39,563 nucleotides of DNA from Chthonomonadaceae bacterium (GCA_027459665.1 DAIDHN010000037.1:1-39563); one strand, 5' to 3'. Positions 1-8,634 are shown, numbered from the stretch's first letter. The notes: generated by a model from the letters alone, not told the origin. A program made the numbers and translations.

Positions 1-519
1 CTCTGGCTGGCAGATACCCTCTACTCGTTTGCCAACATGGGCATCACCGGTGTGAACCTGCACGGCGGTTTTGGCGTAGGCGGCTACACCCCTATAGATG
101 ACCGTGGCGGCGTTTTTAGTGCAGCACCCGAATACTACGGCGCGCTTTTGTACCATTTGGGCGCTGTTGGGCACACCATTCCCGTTACCCTGCAGAGCAC
201 ACACAACGTAAGTGCCTATGCCGGGCGCAGCACAGAGGGCACGCTGCGCATTACCATAATCAACCGCTCGCTTAGTCATACCGAGCGCATTGCAGTGGCT
301 CTGCCAGCAGGCTATAGCAGCGGCAGGTCGCTTGTACTGCAGGCTCGTGCGCTCACCTCAAAAACCCGCATCACACTGGGAGGCTCTTCGGTATCTGCTG
401 ATGGAAGCTGGAAGCCGATGCAGGCCGGGGTGGTTCGCATTGAGCATGGCAGGGCGCTCATTGTGGTGAAACCTCTCAGCGCCGCACTGGTTACATTCAG
501 GCGAAAACTGGGCAGGTAG
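1..519 (+). CDS. C-terminal part of a GH79-like glycosidase (5' end outside window)
   Basis: The frame is open from base 1 (it reads LWLADTLYSFANMG before the first internal ATG at 37), so the gene starts outside the window. The visible 172 residues contain a loop with VNLHGG, a following APEYYGALLYH segment, and then an all-beta tail with alternating hydrophobic strands ending in LVTFRR. This matches the end of the TIM barrel and the beta-sandwich C-terminal domain of GH79-type glucuronidase/heparanase-like proteins, where a P-x-YYG-like segment is typical. Family membership implies hydrolysis of a uronic-acid-containing or related glycoside, probably outside the cytoplasm. The catalytic glutamates would lie upstream and cannot be seen. 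Other clan A glycosidases with the same tail architecture remain possible. A strong hairpin follows the stop codon. Confidence 0.6.
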   Translation, partial: LWLADTLYSFANMGITGVNLHGGFGVGGYTPIDDRGGVFSAAPEYYGALLYHLGAVGHTIPVTLQSTHNVSAYAGRSTEGTLRITIINRSLSHTERIAVALPAGYSSGRSLVLQARALTSKTRITLGGSSVSADGSWKPMQAGVVRIEHGRALIVVKPLSAALVTFRRKLGR

Positions 520-533
520 GCGCTGATTTGTTG

Positions 534-568
534 GTAACATCCTCCTGCACGCAGCTGGAGGATGTTAC
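534..568. terminator. bidirectional hairpin between convergent genes
   Basis: A perfect 12-bp inverted repeat (GTAACATCCTCC at 534-545 and its complement at 557-568) encloses an 11-nt loop. It sits between the stop of the glycosidase (519) and the stop of the convergent minus-strand gene (573). Only a short T-rich stretch follows on the plus side (TGTTT), so it is a hairpin terminator without a strong U tract, or a transcript 3'-end stabiliser for both genes. Confidence 0.7.
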
Positions 569-572
569 TGTT

Positions 573-1430
573 TCAATGGAGTTGTGCAGAAGGCTGCTGC
601 AGGTGGTTTTGCACCAGAACCAGGGTTACCTGCCGGGTGATTACCGAGCCTGCCTGATCCAGTGCATCCACTTCCAGGGTATGCTCGCCATCGGGTGCCT
701 TGCGGCTGTTCCAGCGGAATTGGTAGGGGGCAATATTGCGCAGGTCATAGGTTGCATCATCAATCAGAAACGCAACTGCATAAATGTGGTCAGGTTCATT
801 GTCAGGCAGGCGTGCGTTCACCGTTACGAGGCCGTTTACTATCGGCAGGTGCCATAACTTTGCTCTTTCTGCCGCCGCCGCTGCATACTGTTTTGCATAC
901 ATTTGCAGCATGCCAGGCAGTGAAGATTTTGGCGTGACGGGAATTTGTATTGCAATTATGTCTCCGTATGCCGGCTGGTAGCCATTGGGAAATGCCAGCA
1001 GTGTGTTATGCTGCATCAGCCCTGCCTGCTCTGGCTGATGCAGCAGCTGTTTCATAACATCAGTATTCATGTGCAGGTCGGTGGCAACGGTTGTATCTGG
1101 TTTGCGGGCAGGTGGAGAGCAAAATAAGGCAAATTGTATGCCTGTATGGGCGCCGGTGGCAATGGAGAATCCTGAATGTGTGGTACCATAAATTGAGTTG
1201 GCATTCATTTTAATTCGCATGTGTTGAATATTGCGGGCTAAAGAAAGCACTCTTCCTATCAATATCGGCGTTTGGTGGTTAGGCAGAAGTGCATCTACCG
1301 CTCCGTACCGGGTGTTTTGAAAGGTGATTGTGAGAAAATCGCTGTTTTGTTTGGCAGGCGCAGCTGCTTGCTGCAGACAAAAGCAGAAAAAGAATGCAAC
1401 AACAGTCTGACTGAATAAAATGCGCACCAT
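573..1430 (-). CDS. secreted protein with C-terminal bacterial Ig-like domain
   Basis: This is a 285-residue protein starting MVRILFSQ with a hydrophobic stretch (VVAFFFCFCLQQAAA) that reads as a signal peptide. A TAGGAG Shine-Dalgarno site lies 9 nt upstream of the ATG. Residues about 202-272 look like a bacterial Ig-like (Big_7-type) module: hydrophobic strands, AFLIDD, an APYQFRW strand, then DGEHTLEVDALDQAGS. That module usually describes surface or carbohydrate-related extracellular proteins. The middle 170 residues are not recognised; they have the look of a beta-rich domain. The gene is divergent from a LacI-family regulator with an 83-bp spacer, so it is a reasonable target of that regulator (inference). 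A role near polysaccharide use would fit the glycosidase on its other side, but no enzymatic motif is visible. Confidence 0.65.
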   Translation of the reverse strand: MVRILFSQTVVAFFFCFCLQQAAAPAKQNSDFLTITFQNTRYGAVDALLPNHQTPILIGRVLSLARNIQHMRIKMNANSIYGTTHSGFSIATGAHTGIQFALFCSPPARKPDTTVATDLHMNTDVMKQLLHQPEQAGLMQHNTLLAFPNGYQPAYGDIIAIQIPVTPKSSLPGMLQMYAKQYAAAAAERAKLWHLPIVNGLVTVNARLPDNEPDHIYAVAFLIDDATYDLRNIAPYQFRWNSRKAPDGEHTLEVDALDQAGSVITRQVTLVLVQNHLQQPSAQLH

Positions 1431-1513
1431 TGTATATCGCTCCTACTCGTATTTACGTTCAGAATGTTGCGTGCTGTCAGCGTGAGCATCTTTATTTCAA
1501 AGGGGCACGTATT
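1431..1513. promoter_or_regulatory. divergent control region between the Ig-like gene and the LacI-type regulator
   Basis: This 83-bp spacer must carry the minus-strand promoter and the plus-strand leader. Candidate boxes are weak: CTGACA followed about 19 nt later by TAAATA on the minus strand, and TTGCGT then TTTATT on the plus strand. An imperfect ATGTTG...GAGCAT dyad lies near 1464-1489, but its arms match at only 4 of 6 positions, so I do not call it an operator. An AAAGGGG Shine-Dalgarno site at 1499-1505 decides the regulator's start. Confidence 0.35.
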
Positions 1514-2563
1514 TTGGCTGGTTCTGTTACACTCAAAGACATTGCTGTACGCGTAGGCGTTTCCAGACAGGTAGTTGCTACTGTGCTTACCGGTCGCGGG
1601 TCTGCACGTGCGGGCAGTGTTACGCGTCAGCAGATACTGCAGGCAGCACATGAAATGGGGTACCGGCCGCATGGCCCTGCCCGCTCGCTGGCTACCGGGA
1701 AAACCAGGACCATAGAGATACAGGCCCATTCGCCTGGCGACAGCCTGTACCGAGTTGCACGACACCATTTGCCGGTGTGGGGGGCTGTGGCAGAGGCATG
1801 CCAGCAGAGAGACTACAGGCTGCTGCTGGTATCGCGCCAGAACGACAGCAATGAGGTGCCGCTGCGCAATTTGCTTGAACGCAATGTAGACGGCGTTATT
1901 TTGATGGGGGTTTCTGATCTCGCTGTACTGCATACCGCACGTGAAGCAGGCATACCTGCAGTATGCATAAACCCGGAAATGGCTCGCGAACTGCTGGTGG
2001 AAGCAGGCTTTGATGTGGTGGATTTTGACAATGCCGGAGGAGTGCAGCAGGCGCTGGAAAAACTGGTGGAACTGGGACACCGCAATATCGGGTTTGTGAG
2101 AGGCAGGTCTTCCAATCAGGATTTTGAAGAGAGGTGGCGCGCCTACTGGCGGTTTATGAATCTGAACAGTCTGCCTGTGCGCTCTGAGTTTGTTTGGGAG
2201 GCAGTGCCGAGTTTTACCAGCGGCAGGCAAATAGGAGAACAGATAGCAGTGCTGCACCAGAAGCCTACTGCCCTGCTTGCTGCATCAGACGCACTTGCAC
2301 TGGGCATTCTTCACTCGCTGATGAAGGCGGGCATTGCTGTACCCAAAGAGATCAGCCTCATGGGGTTTGATGATGTGGAAGCGGCTGCCTATGTCTATCC
2401 TGACCTGACTACCGTGAAACTGGACTGGGGAGGGCTGGGGAAACTGGGGGCGCAGAGGCTGTTCGACCTGCTTTCAGATACCGGCATAGAGCAGCCTGCT
2501 GCCCTGTGCCGGTATCCTGTGCATGTTGTGTGGCGGGGGTCTTGCGAACCTCCTGCATACTAG
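1514..2563 (+). CDS. LacI/GalR-family transcriptional regulator (TTG start)
   Basis: This is a 349-residue LacI/GalR-type repressor. The N-terminal helix-turn-helix reads VTLKDIAVRVGVSRQVV, followed by the family's hinge-helix region (PARSLATGKT) and a periplasmic-binding-protein-like effector domain. In that domain RNVDGVILMG, ELGHRNIGFVRG and LMGFDDVEAA correspond to typical LacI segments. I place the start at TTG 1514 because AAAGGGG lies 8 nt upstream and the protein then begins directly at the HTH. The frame extends further upstream to an ATG at 1430, but that adds 28 unconserved-looking residues and overlaps the start of the divergent gene. Family knowledge says it binds a sugar-like ligand and represses nearby genes. 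The divergent secreted protein and the glycosidase are plausible targets. Its stop codon overlaps that of the convergent protease gene. Confidence 0.88.
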   Translation: MAGSVTLKDIAVRVGVSRQVVATVLTGRGSARAGSVTRQQILQAAHEMGYRPHGPARSLATGKTRTIEIQAHSPGDSLYRVARHHLPVWGAVAEACQQRDYRLLLVSRQNDSNEVPLRNLLERNVDGVILMGVSDLAVLHTAREAGIPAVCINPEMARELLVEAGFDVVDFDNAGGVQQALEKLVELGHRNIGFVRGRSSNQDFEERWRAYWRFMNLNSLPVRSEFVWEAVPSFTSGRQIGEQIAVLHQKPTALLAASDALALGILHSLMKAGIAVPKEISLMGFDDVEAAAYVYPDLTTVKLDWGGLGKLGAQRLFDLLSDTGIEQPAALCRYPVHVVWRGSCEPPAY

Positions 2564-5500
2564 TCTTTTCCTGAACCTGGCTTCACTTCTGAAGAATCGC
2601 CGTTCGGGTTGCTGTTGGCAGGCTTGAGTACGGGCGGCCCGGTATCGGGATGCCTGTTTATTTCCTGCATAAGCACTTTTACTGCTTCCAGCAGCTGCGG
2701 GTCTTCATGGTCTGCTGCCTCTTCGGGGGTAATGTGCACGGTAATGTCTGGCTTTACACCCATATTTTCCAGGTTAGTGCCGTTTACTGTGTACCAGCCA
2801 ACTTCGGGCATTCTGAAGTGGGTTCCATTCAGAAGCGTTCCATCTCTTGTGCCGATGACATAGCCCGGAGTTGCAACTCCGACGATTTTACCGAGTTTCA
2901 GGGTGTGAAAAATCTCGGGAAAAATCTCTGCATCGCTATATGAGTGCTGATTGATAAGCAGCACAATGGGATGCGTGAATGCTCGAACCGGCTGCGACTG
3001 CACCAGACCATCGCGCTGGCGTTCATAGGCATAGATTTTCTGTGCAAGTGCCTGTACAACCTGGTTGTGTGTATTGCCGCCGCCGTTGTTGCGTACATCC
3101 AGCACCAGGCCCTCTTTGCGAATCGCTGTAGTGTAGAGCTGCTGCAGAAATTTCTTAAGCGAAGGCTGGTCCATGGCTTCTATCTGAATATAAGCCAGTT
3201 TTCCATCTGAAAGTTTGTTGACTAGTTTTTGCATGCGCTCTATGTGGTTGCGGTAGCGTATGCCTCCCAGTGCGCCTTCGGGCACCGGCCTAATGGTAAC
3301 GGTGTGCGCTCCTGCTGAAACCGGCTGCTTGTTTACTTCCAGCGTGAGCGGCTTGCCCGCCTTGTTTTGCAGCAGTTTATAGAAGTCTTCTGTCAGCACG
3401 ACCGGCTTTTTGTTGATAGAGAGAATGTAGTCGCCGGGGTGCAGCATCGACCTGGGCTTGTCTGCAGGGCCGTGAGGCAGCACATTCAGTACCTTGATGC
3501 CAGGGCCAGGGTAGTTGTAATCGTAGGTTACTCCCAGTGTTGCTACCTGAATACCTGGGCTGCCAAATGAGGGCGAGATTTCAGAGTGAGAGGAGTTTAC
3601 TTCTCCTATCATTTCAGAAAGCACGTTGGCAAACTCGAATGGGGTACCAACACCGTCAAGAAACTTTTCGTATTTATTGTGCAGGGCCAGCCAGTTCACC
3701 CCGTTCATATGCCTGTCGTAAAATGCAGCTCCGAATCTGCGGTACAACTCATTGAATGCCTGCAGATTAATCTGCTTTTCGTTGTAGGTGTAAATGGCGT
3801 TGAAAGAAATCTGCTGCGGCTGCGCAGGGGGGCCAGGGGGAACCGGTAGTGAGCGCGGTATGCCGTCTGGCGACAGATAGAAGAAGCGATGTCCGTCTGG
3901 TGTGAACTCCAAATCTGAGTTGTTGCCTTCGTTTTCGGGGCCGAATATGCGCATGAGGGCGCTGCCGTCTACGTTTACTACCCAGAAACCTCCTGCAGCG
4001 TGAAACACAATGCGCTGTCCATCTGGCGTAATGGCATAGTCATCTACAGGGGCGGGGGTGTCTATGATGGATGCGCGTTTTCTAATTCCGTCAAAATTGA
4101 TGGCAACTGCCTTGCCTGTGTTCTTGCCGCCTTCTTTTAGCAGCGGCAGGCGGTAGAGCTGAGGCGGGCCGTTTTTATCTGAAATGTATATAAGATACTT
4201 GCCATCGCTGGTAAAGGTAGGGCCGAAATTGAAGTTGGGCATGCGGGTAATGTTTACCGGGTTTCCGCCTGCCGCCGGCACTACCCAGACATCGGTGATG
4301 TCGTATCTGTCCTGGCGTGAATACGCGATCCATTTGCTGTCGGGCGACCAGTTGAGCGAATCGATTCCATTTCCGGCCTGCCCCAAAAAGCGTTCGGGGG
4401 TTTTTCCATCTGCGTTTACCACATAGAGGCCAGGTTTTGCCCCCGATTTTACAAAGGCTATTACCTTGCCATCGGGCGACCAGTCTGGCAGATGCTCTTC
4501 AGGCACATCGTTGGTGAGCCGGGTAATGTTTCCGGTTGCAACGTTGATGGTATACAAATCAGACTGGTTGCCCACATCTGAGGTATAGGCAAGCGTTGTG
4601 CCATCGGGCGACCATGCAATTTGGGCATTGTGTGCGATATTGTGAGTAATGCGGGTTGCATCTCCTCCGTTTGAGGGCACTGTCCATATTTGCCCTCTTA
4701 GCACCAGCGCCAGGGTTTTGCCATCTCTCGAAAGCTCACTGTACTCGGCATGGTCGTGCAGAGTAACCTGTTTGTCTACACTCTGCGAATTATCGTCTGA
4801 TGCATAGATAGTGAGTTTTTGCGGCTGTTTGCCGGGTGTAAGCGTATAGATGTACCCATTGTAGAGGTAGCAGATCACATTGGCATCTCTGGCAGCATCG
4901 GGCCAGCGCACTGCATCGCTTGTGTAGTGGGTAAGAGCCACTGGTCTGCCCCCCTGCACCGGAATGCGCCAAAGATTGGGCGTATTCACACTGCCCAGAA
5001 TAGTAGTCACATAGACATACTTGCCGTCTGGCGCGGCCAGAGGGAACAGCTGCTGGGTAACTGTATGCAAAAGAAAGCGCGCATCATTTTTGCCAGGGGT
5101 TTCAACCATTGTCTGGGCTGCCACGCTTCCCCGGTACCATGCCCTGTTCCAGGGTTCGCCTTCCCGTGTGCATACCAGTTGTTTGCCATCTGGCAGATAG
5201 CGCCCAAAGTAAAGGTTTTCAGAGTCATGGGTGAGTTGTTTGAGGCGCAGGTTGAGCAGGTTCAGTGAAAAGAGCGCTTCTCCCCTGGTATCTCTCGAAG
5301 TTGATGCCAGCAGCAGATGTTTGCCATCCGGCGCCCAGTCGTCTACCAGACTGTTGATTACTGTAACCTGTTTAGGTTCTCCTCCTGCAGCAGGAATCAG
5401 AAAAACCTGCACGCCTCCTGCCCGAAGGCTGTTGAACGCGATCCATTTTCCATTGGGCGACCAGTGCGCCTCGTAATCAATATTCTGATTGGCAGTGAGG

Positions 5501-5805
5501 CGTACAGCGCTTCCGCCCGAAGCAGGTACTGTCCAGAGGTTTCCCCTGTAGGTAAAGCAAATTGTTTTGCCATCGGGAGAAAGCGACGGCCAGCTCATGC
5601 CGCGAATTGGGTGCGGCTGCGGCAGATTGAGCAGGCCCGAATTGGGGAGAACGGGAGGCGGCGGCACTGCCTGAGGGGCGGTGGGAGTGGGTTTTTGAAC
5701 CTTGGGCGGCGCCTTTACGTTTGCCTGAGCGGAAGTGATGGAAAATGCTGCAAGTAGAGACAGGATAAACGAACGAGAGATTCCTGTGCTGCAAAAGCCC
5801 TTCAT
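2560..5805 (-). CDS. secreted Tricorn-like protease (PD40 propellers, PDZ, S41 protease core)
   Basis: This is a 1081-residue protein. A signal peptide (cleavage probably after AQA, residue 28) is followed by a proline-rich linker (about 32-55). From about 70 to 640 there are many SPDGK/SPDSK-type blades characteristic of TolB/PD40 beta-propellers. A helical region, a PDZ-like domain (about 767-800, with PGDYILSINKKPV) and a C-terminal S41 core complete it. All four residues of the Tricorn tetrad can be placed: S739 and H740 (VNSSHSE), nucleophile S957 followed by D958 (HSYSDAE), and E1013 (LENMGVKPD). Their spacing is close to that of archaeal Tricorn, a cytosolic peptidase acting downstream of the proteasome. 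The signal peptide here suggests an extracytoplasmic version that degrades peptides. AGGAGG lies just upstream of the start. The C-terminal tail is low-complexity. Confidence 0.9.
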   Translation of the reverse strand: MKGFCSTGISRSFILSLLAAFSITSAQANVKAPPKVQKPTPTAPQAVPPPPVLPNSGLLNLPQPHPIRGMSWPSLSPDGKTICFTYRGNLWTVPASGGSAVRLTANQNIDYEAHWSPNGKWIAFNSLRAGGVQVFLIPAAGGEPKQVTVINSLVDDWAPDGKHLLLASTSRDTRGEALFSLNLLNLRLKQLTHDSENLYFGRYLPDGKQLVCTREGEPWNRAWYRGSVAAQTMVETPGKNDARFLLHTVTQQLFPLAAPDGKYVYVTTILGSVNTPNLWRIPVQGGRPVALTHYTSDAVRWPDAARDANVICYLYNGYIYTLTPGKQPQKLTIYASDDNSQSVDKQVTLHDHAEYSELSRDGKTLALVLRGQIWTVPSNGGDATRITHNIAHNAQIAWSPDGTTLAYTSDVGNQSDLYTINVATGNITRLTNDVPEEHLPDWSPDGKVIAFVKSGAKPGLYVVNADGKTPERFLGQAGNGIDSLNWSPDSKWIAYSRQDRYDITDVWVVPAAGGNPVNITRMPNFNFGPTFTSDGKYLIYISDKNGPPQLYRLPLLKEGGKNTGKAVAINFDGIRKRASIIDTPAPVDDYAITPDGQRIVFHAAGGFWVVNVDGSALMRIFGPENEGNNSDLEFTPDGHRFFYLSPDGIPRSLPVPPGPPAQPQQISFNAIYTYNEKQINLQAFNELYRRFGAAFYDRHMNGVNWLALHNKYEKFLDGVGTPFEFANVLSEMIGEVNSSHSEISPSFGSPGIQVATLGVTYDYNYPGPGIKVLNVLPHGPADKPRSMLHPGDYILSINKKPVVLTEDFYKLLQNKAGKPLTLEVNKQPVSAGAHTVTIRPVPEGALGGIRYRNHIERMQKLVNKLSDGKLAYIQIEAMDQPSLKKFLQQLYTTAIRKEGLVLDVRNNGGGNTHNQVVQALAQKIYAYERQRDGLVQSQPVRAFTHPIVLLINQHSYSDAEIFPEIFHTLKLGKIVGVATPGYVIGTRDGTLLNGTHFRMPEVGWYTVNGTNLENMGVKPDITVHITPEEAADHEDPQLLEAVKVLMQEINRHPDTGPPVLKPANSNPNGDSSEVKPGSGKD

Positions 5806-5835
5806 GATGCCTCCTGGTTGGAATATGGCGAATGT

Positions 5836-5858
5836 GCGTCTGGTGTTGTATAAGACGC
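5836..5858. repeat. 6-bp inverted repeat in the leader of the Tricorn-like gene
   Basis: GCGTCT at 5836-5841 pairs with AGACGC at 5853-5858 across an 11-nt loop. It lies in the 94-nt spacer between the MoxR stop and the protease start. It could be a weak operator or a leader hairpin; no U tract follows. The same spacer contains TTGTCT on the minus strand, but no convincing -10 box at the right distance. Confidence 0.3.
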
Positions 5859-5899
5859 CTGACTTTCTATAGACAATACATCTACAGGAAGGTTACGTA

Positions 5900-6904
5900 T
5901 TAAAGAGGGACTTTTATTACCATCTGTGCCGAAACCTGTTCCAAAAGCTCCTGAATAAGAGTATCTGTGCTGATTTCTTCTGCCTGGCCTTCAAAATTGA
6001 GCAGAACCCGGTGCCTCAATGCCGGCAGAGCAGCCGCTTTCAAATCATCTATGGCAACATTGAATCTGCCAGCCGCCAGCGCCCTTACTTTTGCGCATGC
6101 AACCAGCGCCTGCGCCCCGCGGGGGCTGGCTCCGTACCGCACAAACTTTTTGATGTTAGAAGTAGCAAGCTCTGAGCTGGGGTGTGTGCCCAGCGCCAGC
6201 CGAATTGCGAAGTCGCGCATATGCGGTGCCAGAGCGGTTTGCCTGCAAAACTGTCTGTACCCCATTATGGTCTCCGCGTCTATGACAGGCTGCGGCATTT
6301 CCTGCCCTGCGCCGGTAGTTCTATCCAAAATGGCCTCCATCTCCTCAAAGCTGGGTGAAGGAACCAGCAGCTTGAGCAGAAACCTGTCGAGCTGTGCTTC
6401 GGGCAGGGGGTATGTGCCTTCCTGCTCGATGGGGTTTTGCGTGGCCAGCACAAAAAAAGGCTGGGGGAGCATGTGAGCAGCGCCGCCTGCTGTAACGCTC
6501 TGTTCCTGCATTGCTTCCAGCATGGCAGACTGCGTTTTGGGGGTGGCGCGGTTGATTTCGTCAGCCAGCACAATAGAGGCGAATACGGCGCCCGGTTGAA
6601 ACCTGAAGGTTCTTTTGCCCTCATCGGTTTCTGAAAGAATAGTGGTGCCTGTGATGTCGGAGGGCATTAGATCGGGTGTGAATTGAATGCGCGAGAAAGA
6701 GAGGCGCACGCATTGCGCCAGTGTGCGAACCAGCAGCGTTTTACCCAGCCCCGGCACCCCTTCGAGCAGCACATGCCCGCCGGCAAACAGGGCGGTGATT
6801 ACTCCTTCCAGTATTTCTTCCTGGCCTACAATGGCTTTTTGCAGCTCGCTTCTGATCCTCTGAAACGTTTTTTGAAACTCTGCAGCCTGTTCTTCCACGT
6901 TCAT
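5900..6904 (-). CDS. MoxR-family AAA+ ATPase
   Basis: This 334-residue AAA+ protein has Walker A GVPGLGKT at residues 49-56, Walker B IVLADEIN, the MoxR-typical MLEAMQEQ segment directly after it, and sensor 1 in FVLATQNP. A C-terminal lid carries SPRGAQAL. MoxR ATPases are chaperone-like factors that assemble or activate envelope or metal-dependent complexes, usually together with a DUF58 and vWA proteins. Here it is the last gene of a minus-strand cluster, 14 nt after a membrane coiled-coil protein and downstream of ABC-2 transporter genes. No DUF58 or BatA-type vWA protein is next to it. An AGGAG site lies 11 nt before the ATG. The assignment is secure; the client is unknown. Confidence 0.93.
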   Translation of the reverse strand: MNVEEQAAEFQKTFQRIRSELQKAIVGQEEILEGVITALFAGGHVLLEGVPGLGKTLLVRTLAQCVRLSFSRIQFTPDLMPSDITGTTILSETDEGKRTFRFQPGAVFASIVLADEINRATPKTQSAMLEAMQEQSVTAGGAAHMLPQPFFVLATQNPIEQEGTYPLPEAQLDRFLLKLLVPSPSFEEMEAILDRTTGAGQEMPQPVIDAETIMGYRQFCRQTALAPHMRDFAIRLALGTHPSSELATSNIKKFVRYGASPRGAQALVACAKVRALAAGRFNVAIDDLKAAALPALRHRVLLNFEGQAEEISTDTLIQELLEQVSAQMVIKVPL

Positions 6905-6918
6905 AAACTTTTCTGCTC

Positions 6919-8634
6919 CTATTTGCTGTTTGGCAGCCCGGCAAAGTAATTGTGCACCTGTTGTTTGAGTGAGGCAGGCACCCGCTGAATAACGAGTGCA
7001 GATTCTGCTTCCCGTTTACCAGTTTCTACTGCCTGGTAGAGAGGAGAGAAAGCGATGTTCGGCGTGGGTGCGCCGCGTGTAATGATGGTAAGCTGGTCTC
7101 CATTGCGCGATTTGCCGCCTTTTATCTGGCCGTTTGGCAGTACATCAGGATGTTTATGAGCCATCATTTTGAGGTACTTGGTGAAAGCAGAGAGAGAGCC
7201 TTTTTTCCCTTTTCCGCTCACGGCCTGCCTGCCAGCGTAGGTAAGTTTTGCATTGGGATGTGCCGGGGCAATTCCTGGGGCATATCTGGCCCCCAAACCG
7301 TTGATGCCGCTGCCCGGTTGGTGCATGCCAAAATAGGTGACGTCTCCATTCTGATTCTGCATGGCCAGCAGCATCTGCTCAAGAGCCTGCGAGTCGAGAG
7401 CGTGCGCCCTGCCTGCTTTCAACTGCCCTGCAAGGTGTTGCATTTGTGCTGCAATACTCTGCATTGCACTGCCAGACAGCGGCACATTTGAAAAAGCGCC
7501 AGGCTGTGCCAGCCCCTGCATTTGCCTAGACATCTGCATCATCTGTTCTGCCTGCTTCCGGCTCATGCCCGCCATTTTCATGGCGCTGCCAAGCGCAGCA
7601 GAAAGCTGCGCCATCTTACTCATTTCAGTCTGCGTCAGCCCTCCCTGTTTCAGGGCAGCTGCCAGCTGCTGCATGGCTTTTTGCATTTGCGCGGCGTTGT
7701 TTGCCTGCATTGCCTGCTGCATTTTTTGCACTGCCTGCAAAGCCTTGCGCATAGCGGCAGAGGGGGCCGCATGCGGAGGATGCATATGCGCGTCATTGCC
7801 TGCCCCCTGCTGCGGCCGGTTTTGCTCCCTATGTTTCTTTGCCTCATTCAGTGCTTGCTGCAGCAGTCTGGCCGCCTGTCTTTGTTGGCTGAGCGATGAT
7901 TGTTTCGATATTTTGTTGAGCATTTCTTTCATCTGGCTGGTCAATTGCTGGCGCTGCAGCTGGGCTTGTTCGGGGCTGACTTTGTTGTGCTGCATGGCAT
8001 CTGCCAGTCTTTTCAATTCTCTGGCAATTTGGGCTGTGCCGGGCTGAGGGTGTTTGCCTGCTGCCAGCTTGGCCAGAGATGCAATTTTTAGCATGATGCG
8101 CGCCTGCCTGTGCATTTCTGCATAATCTGCCTTCTTTTTGCTGCTCCAGAAATAAGGAAGCGGCGGCAGAAAGTAGAGAAAAAAGAGGAGGAGCAGGGCA
8201 GGCGCAGCTGCGTAGAGCGACCGGGGCGGGCGCAGCGGAAACAGCTGCTTTATATTCAGACTGTCGGCGTATTTGCCTGCATCTGCCAGCAGGGCAGCAT
8301 GAAAATCGATGGCGGATGACTGCAGAAGCAGCGCACTGCTGAGCCGCTGCTTCAGATTGGCTCTTTCTTCGGTGATGCAGGCGGTTTTTAACGGTGAAAG
8401 CGGATAGAACAGGGCAAACAGCGCTCCGCACAAAGCGCCGCCAGTTATCAGCATGACTGCCGTGAAGACAGAAGGCGGGTGAAACAAGCCTGCATGAGCC
8501 AGAAGCGACCAAAGAAGCGCTGCAGCGGCAGCTGCCAGTACGCCTAAAGGCAGAGTGCGTACCAGTATGAGCAAGCGTATGCGCCGCGCCGCTTTTTGCA
8601 GCATGCTGTGCAGCGGGGGTGAAACCAGATTCAT
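6919..8634 (-). CDS. membrane-anchored Met/Gln-rich coiled-coil protein in the MoxR cluster
   Basis: This 571-residue protein has two hydrophobic segments near the N-terminus (about 22-48 and 56-80) and a third near 145-165 (ALLLLFFLYFLPPLPYF). A long helical region follows, from about 175 to 430, very rich in Gln, Met and Ala (for example MQQAMQANNAAQMQKAMQQ) and predicted by eye to form coiled coils. The last 100 residues are less repetitive and contain many Gly and Lys. The ATG overlaps the stop of the upstream permease (ATGA), so translation is coupled. The layout resembles large DUF4175-like proteins found beside MoxR in some phyla, but I cannot confirm that family. It could be a scaffold for the ABC-2 transporter or the MoxR ATPase (inference). 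Confidence 0.7.
   Translation of the reverse strand: MNLVSPPLHSMLQKAARRIRLLILVRTLPLGVLAAAAAALLWSLLAHAGLFHPPSVFTAVMLITGGALCGALFALFYPLSPLKTACITEERANLKQRLSSALLLQSSAIDFHAALLADAGKYADSLNIKQLFPLRPPRSLYAAAPALLLLFFLYFLPPLPYFWSSKKKADYAEMHRQARIMLKIASLAKLAAGKHPQPGTAQIARELKRLADAMQHNKVSPEQAQLQRQQLTSQMKEMLNKISKQSSLSQQRQAARLLQQALNEAKKHREQNRPQQGAGNDAHMHPPHAAPSAAMRKALQAVQKMQQAMQANNAAQMQKAMQQLAAALKQGGLTQTEMSKMAQLSAALGSAMKMAGMSRKQAEQMMQMSRQMQGLAQPGAFSNVPLSGSAMQSIAAQMQHLAGQLKAGRAHALDSQALEQMLLAMQNQNGDVTYFGMHQPGSGINGLGARYAPGIAPAHPNAKLTYAGRQAVSGKGKKGSLSAFTKYLKMMAHKHPDVLPNGQIKGGKSRNGDQLTIITRGAPTPNIAFSPLYQAVETGKREAESALVIQRVPASLKQQVHNYFAGLPNSK

Noticed and set aside
1295-2257. A 320-codon minus-strand frame opposite the LacI-type gene.
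   Set aside because: No motif or Shine-Dalgarno site; it overlaps two real genes whose reading frames explain the sequence.
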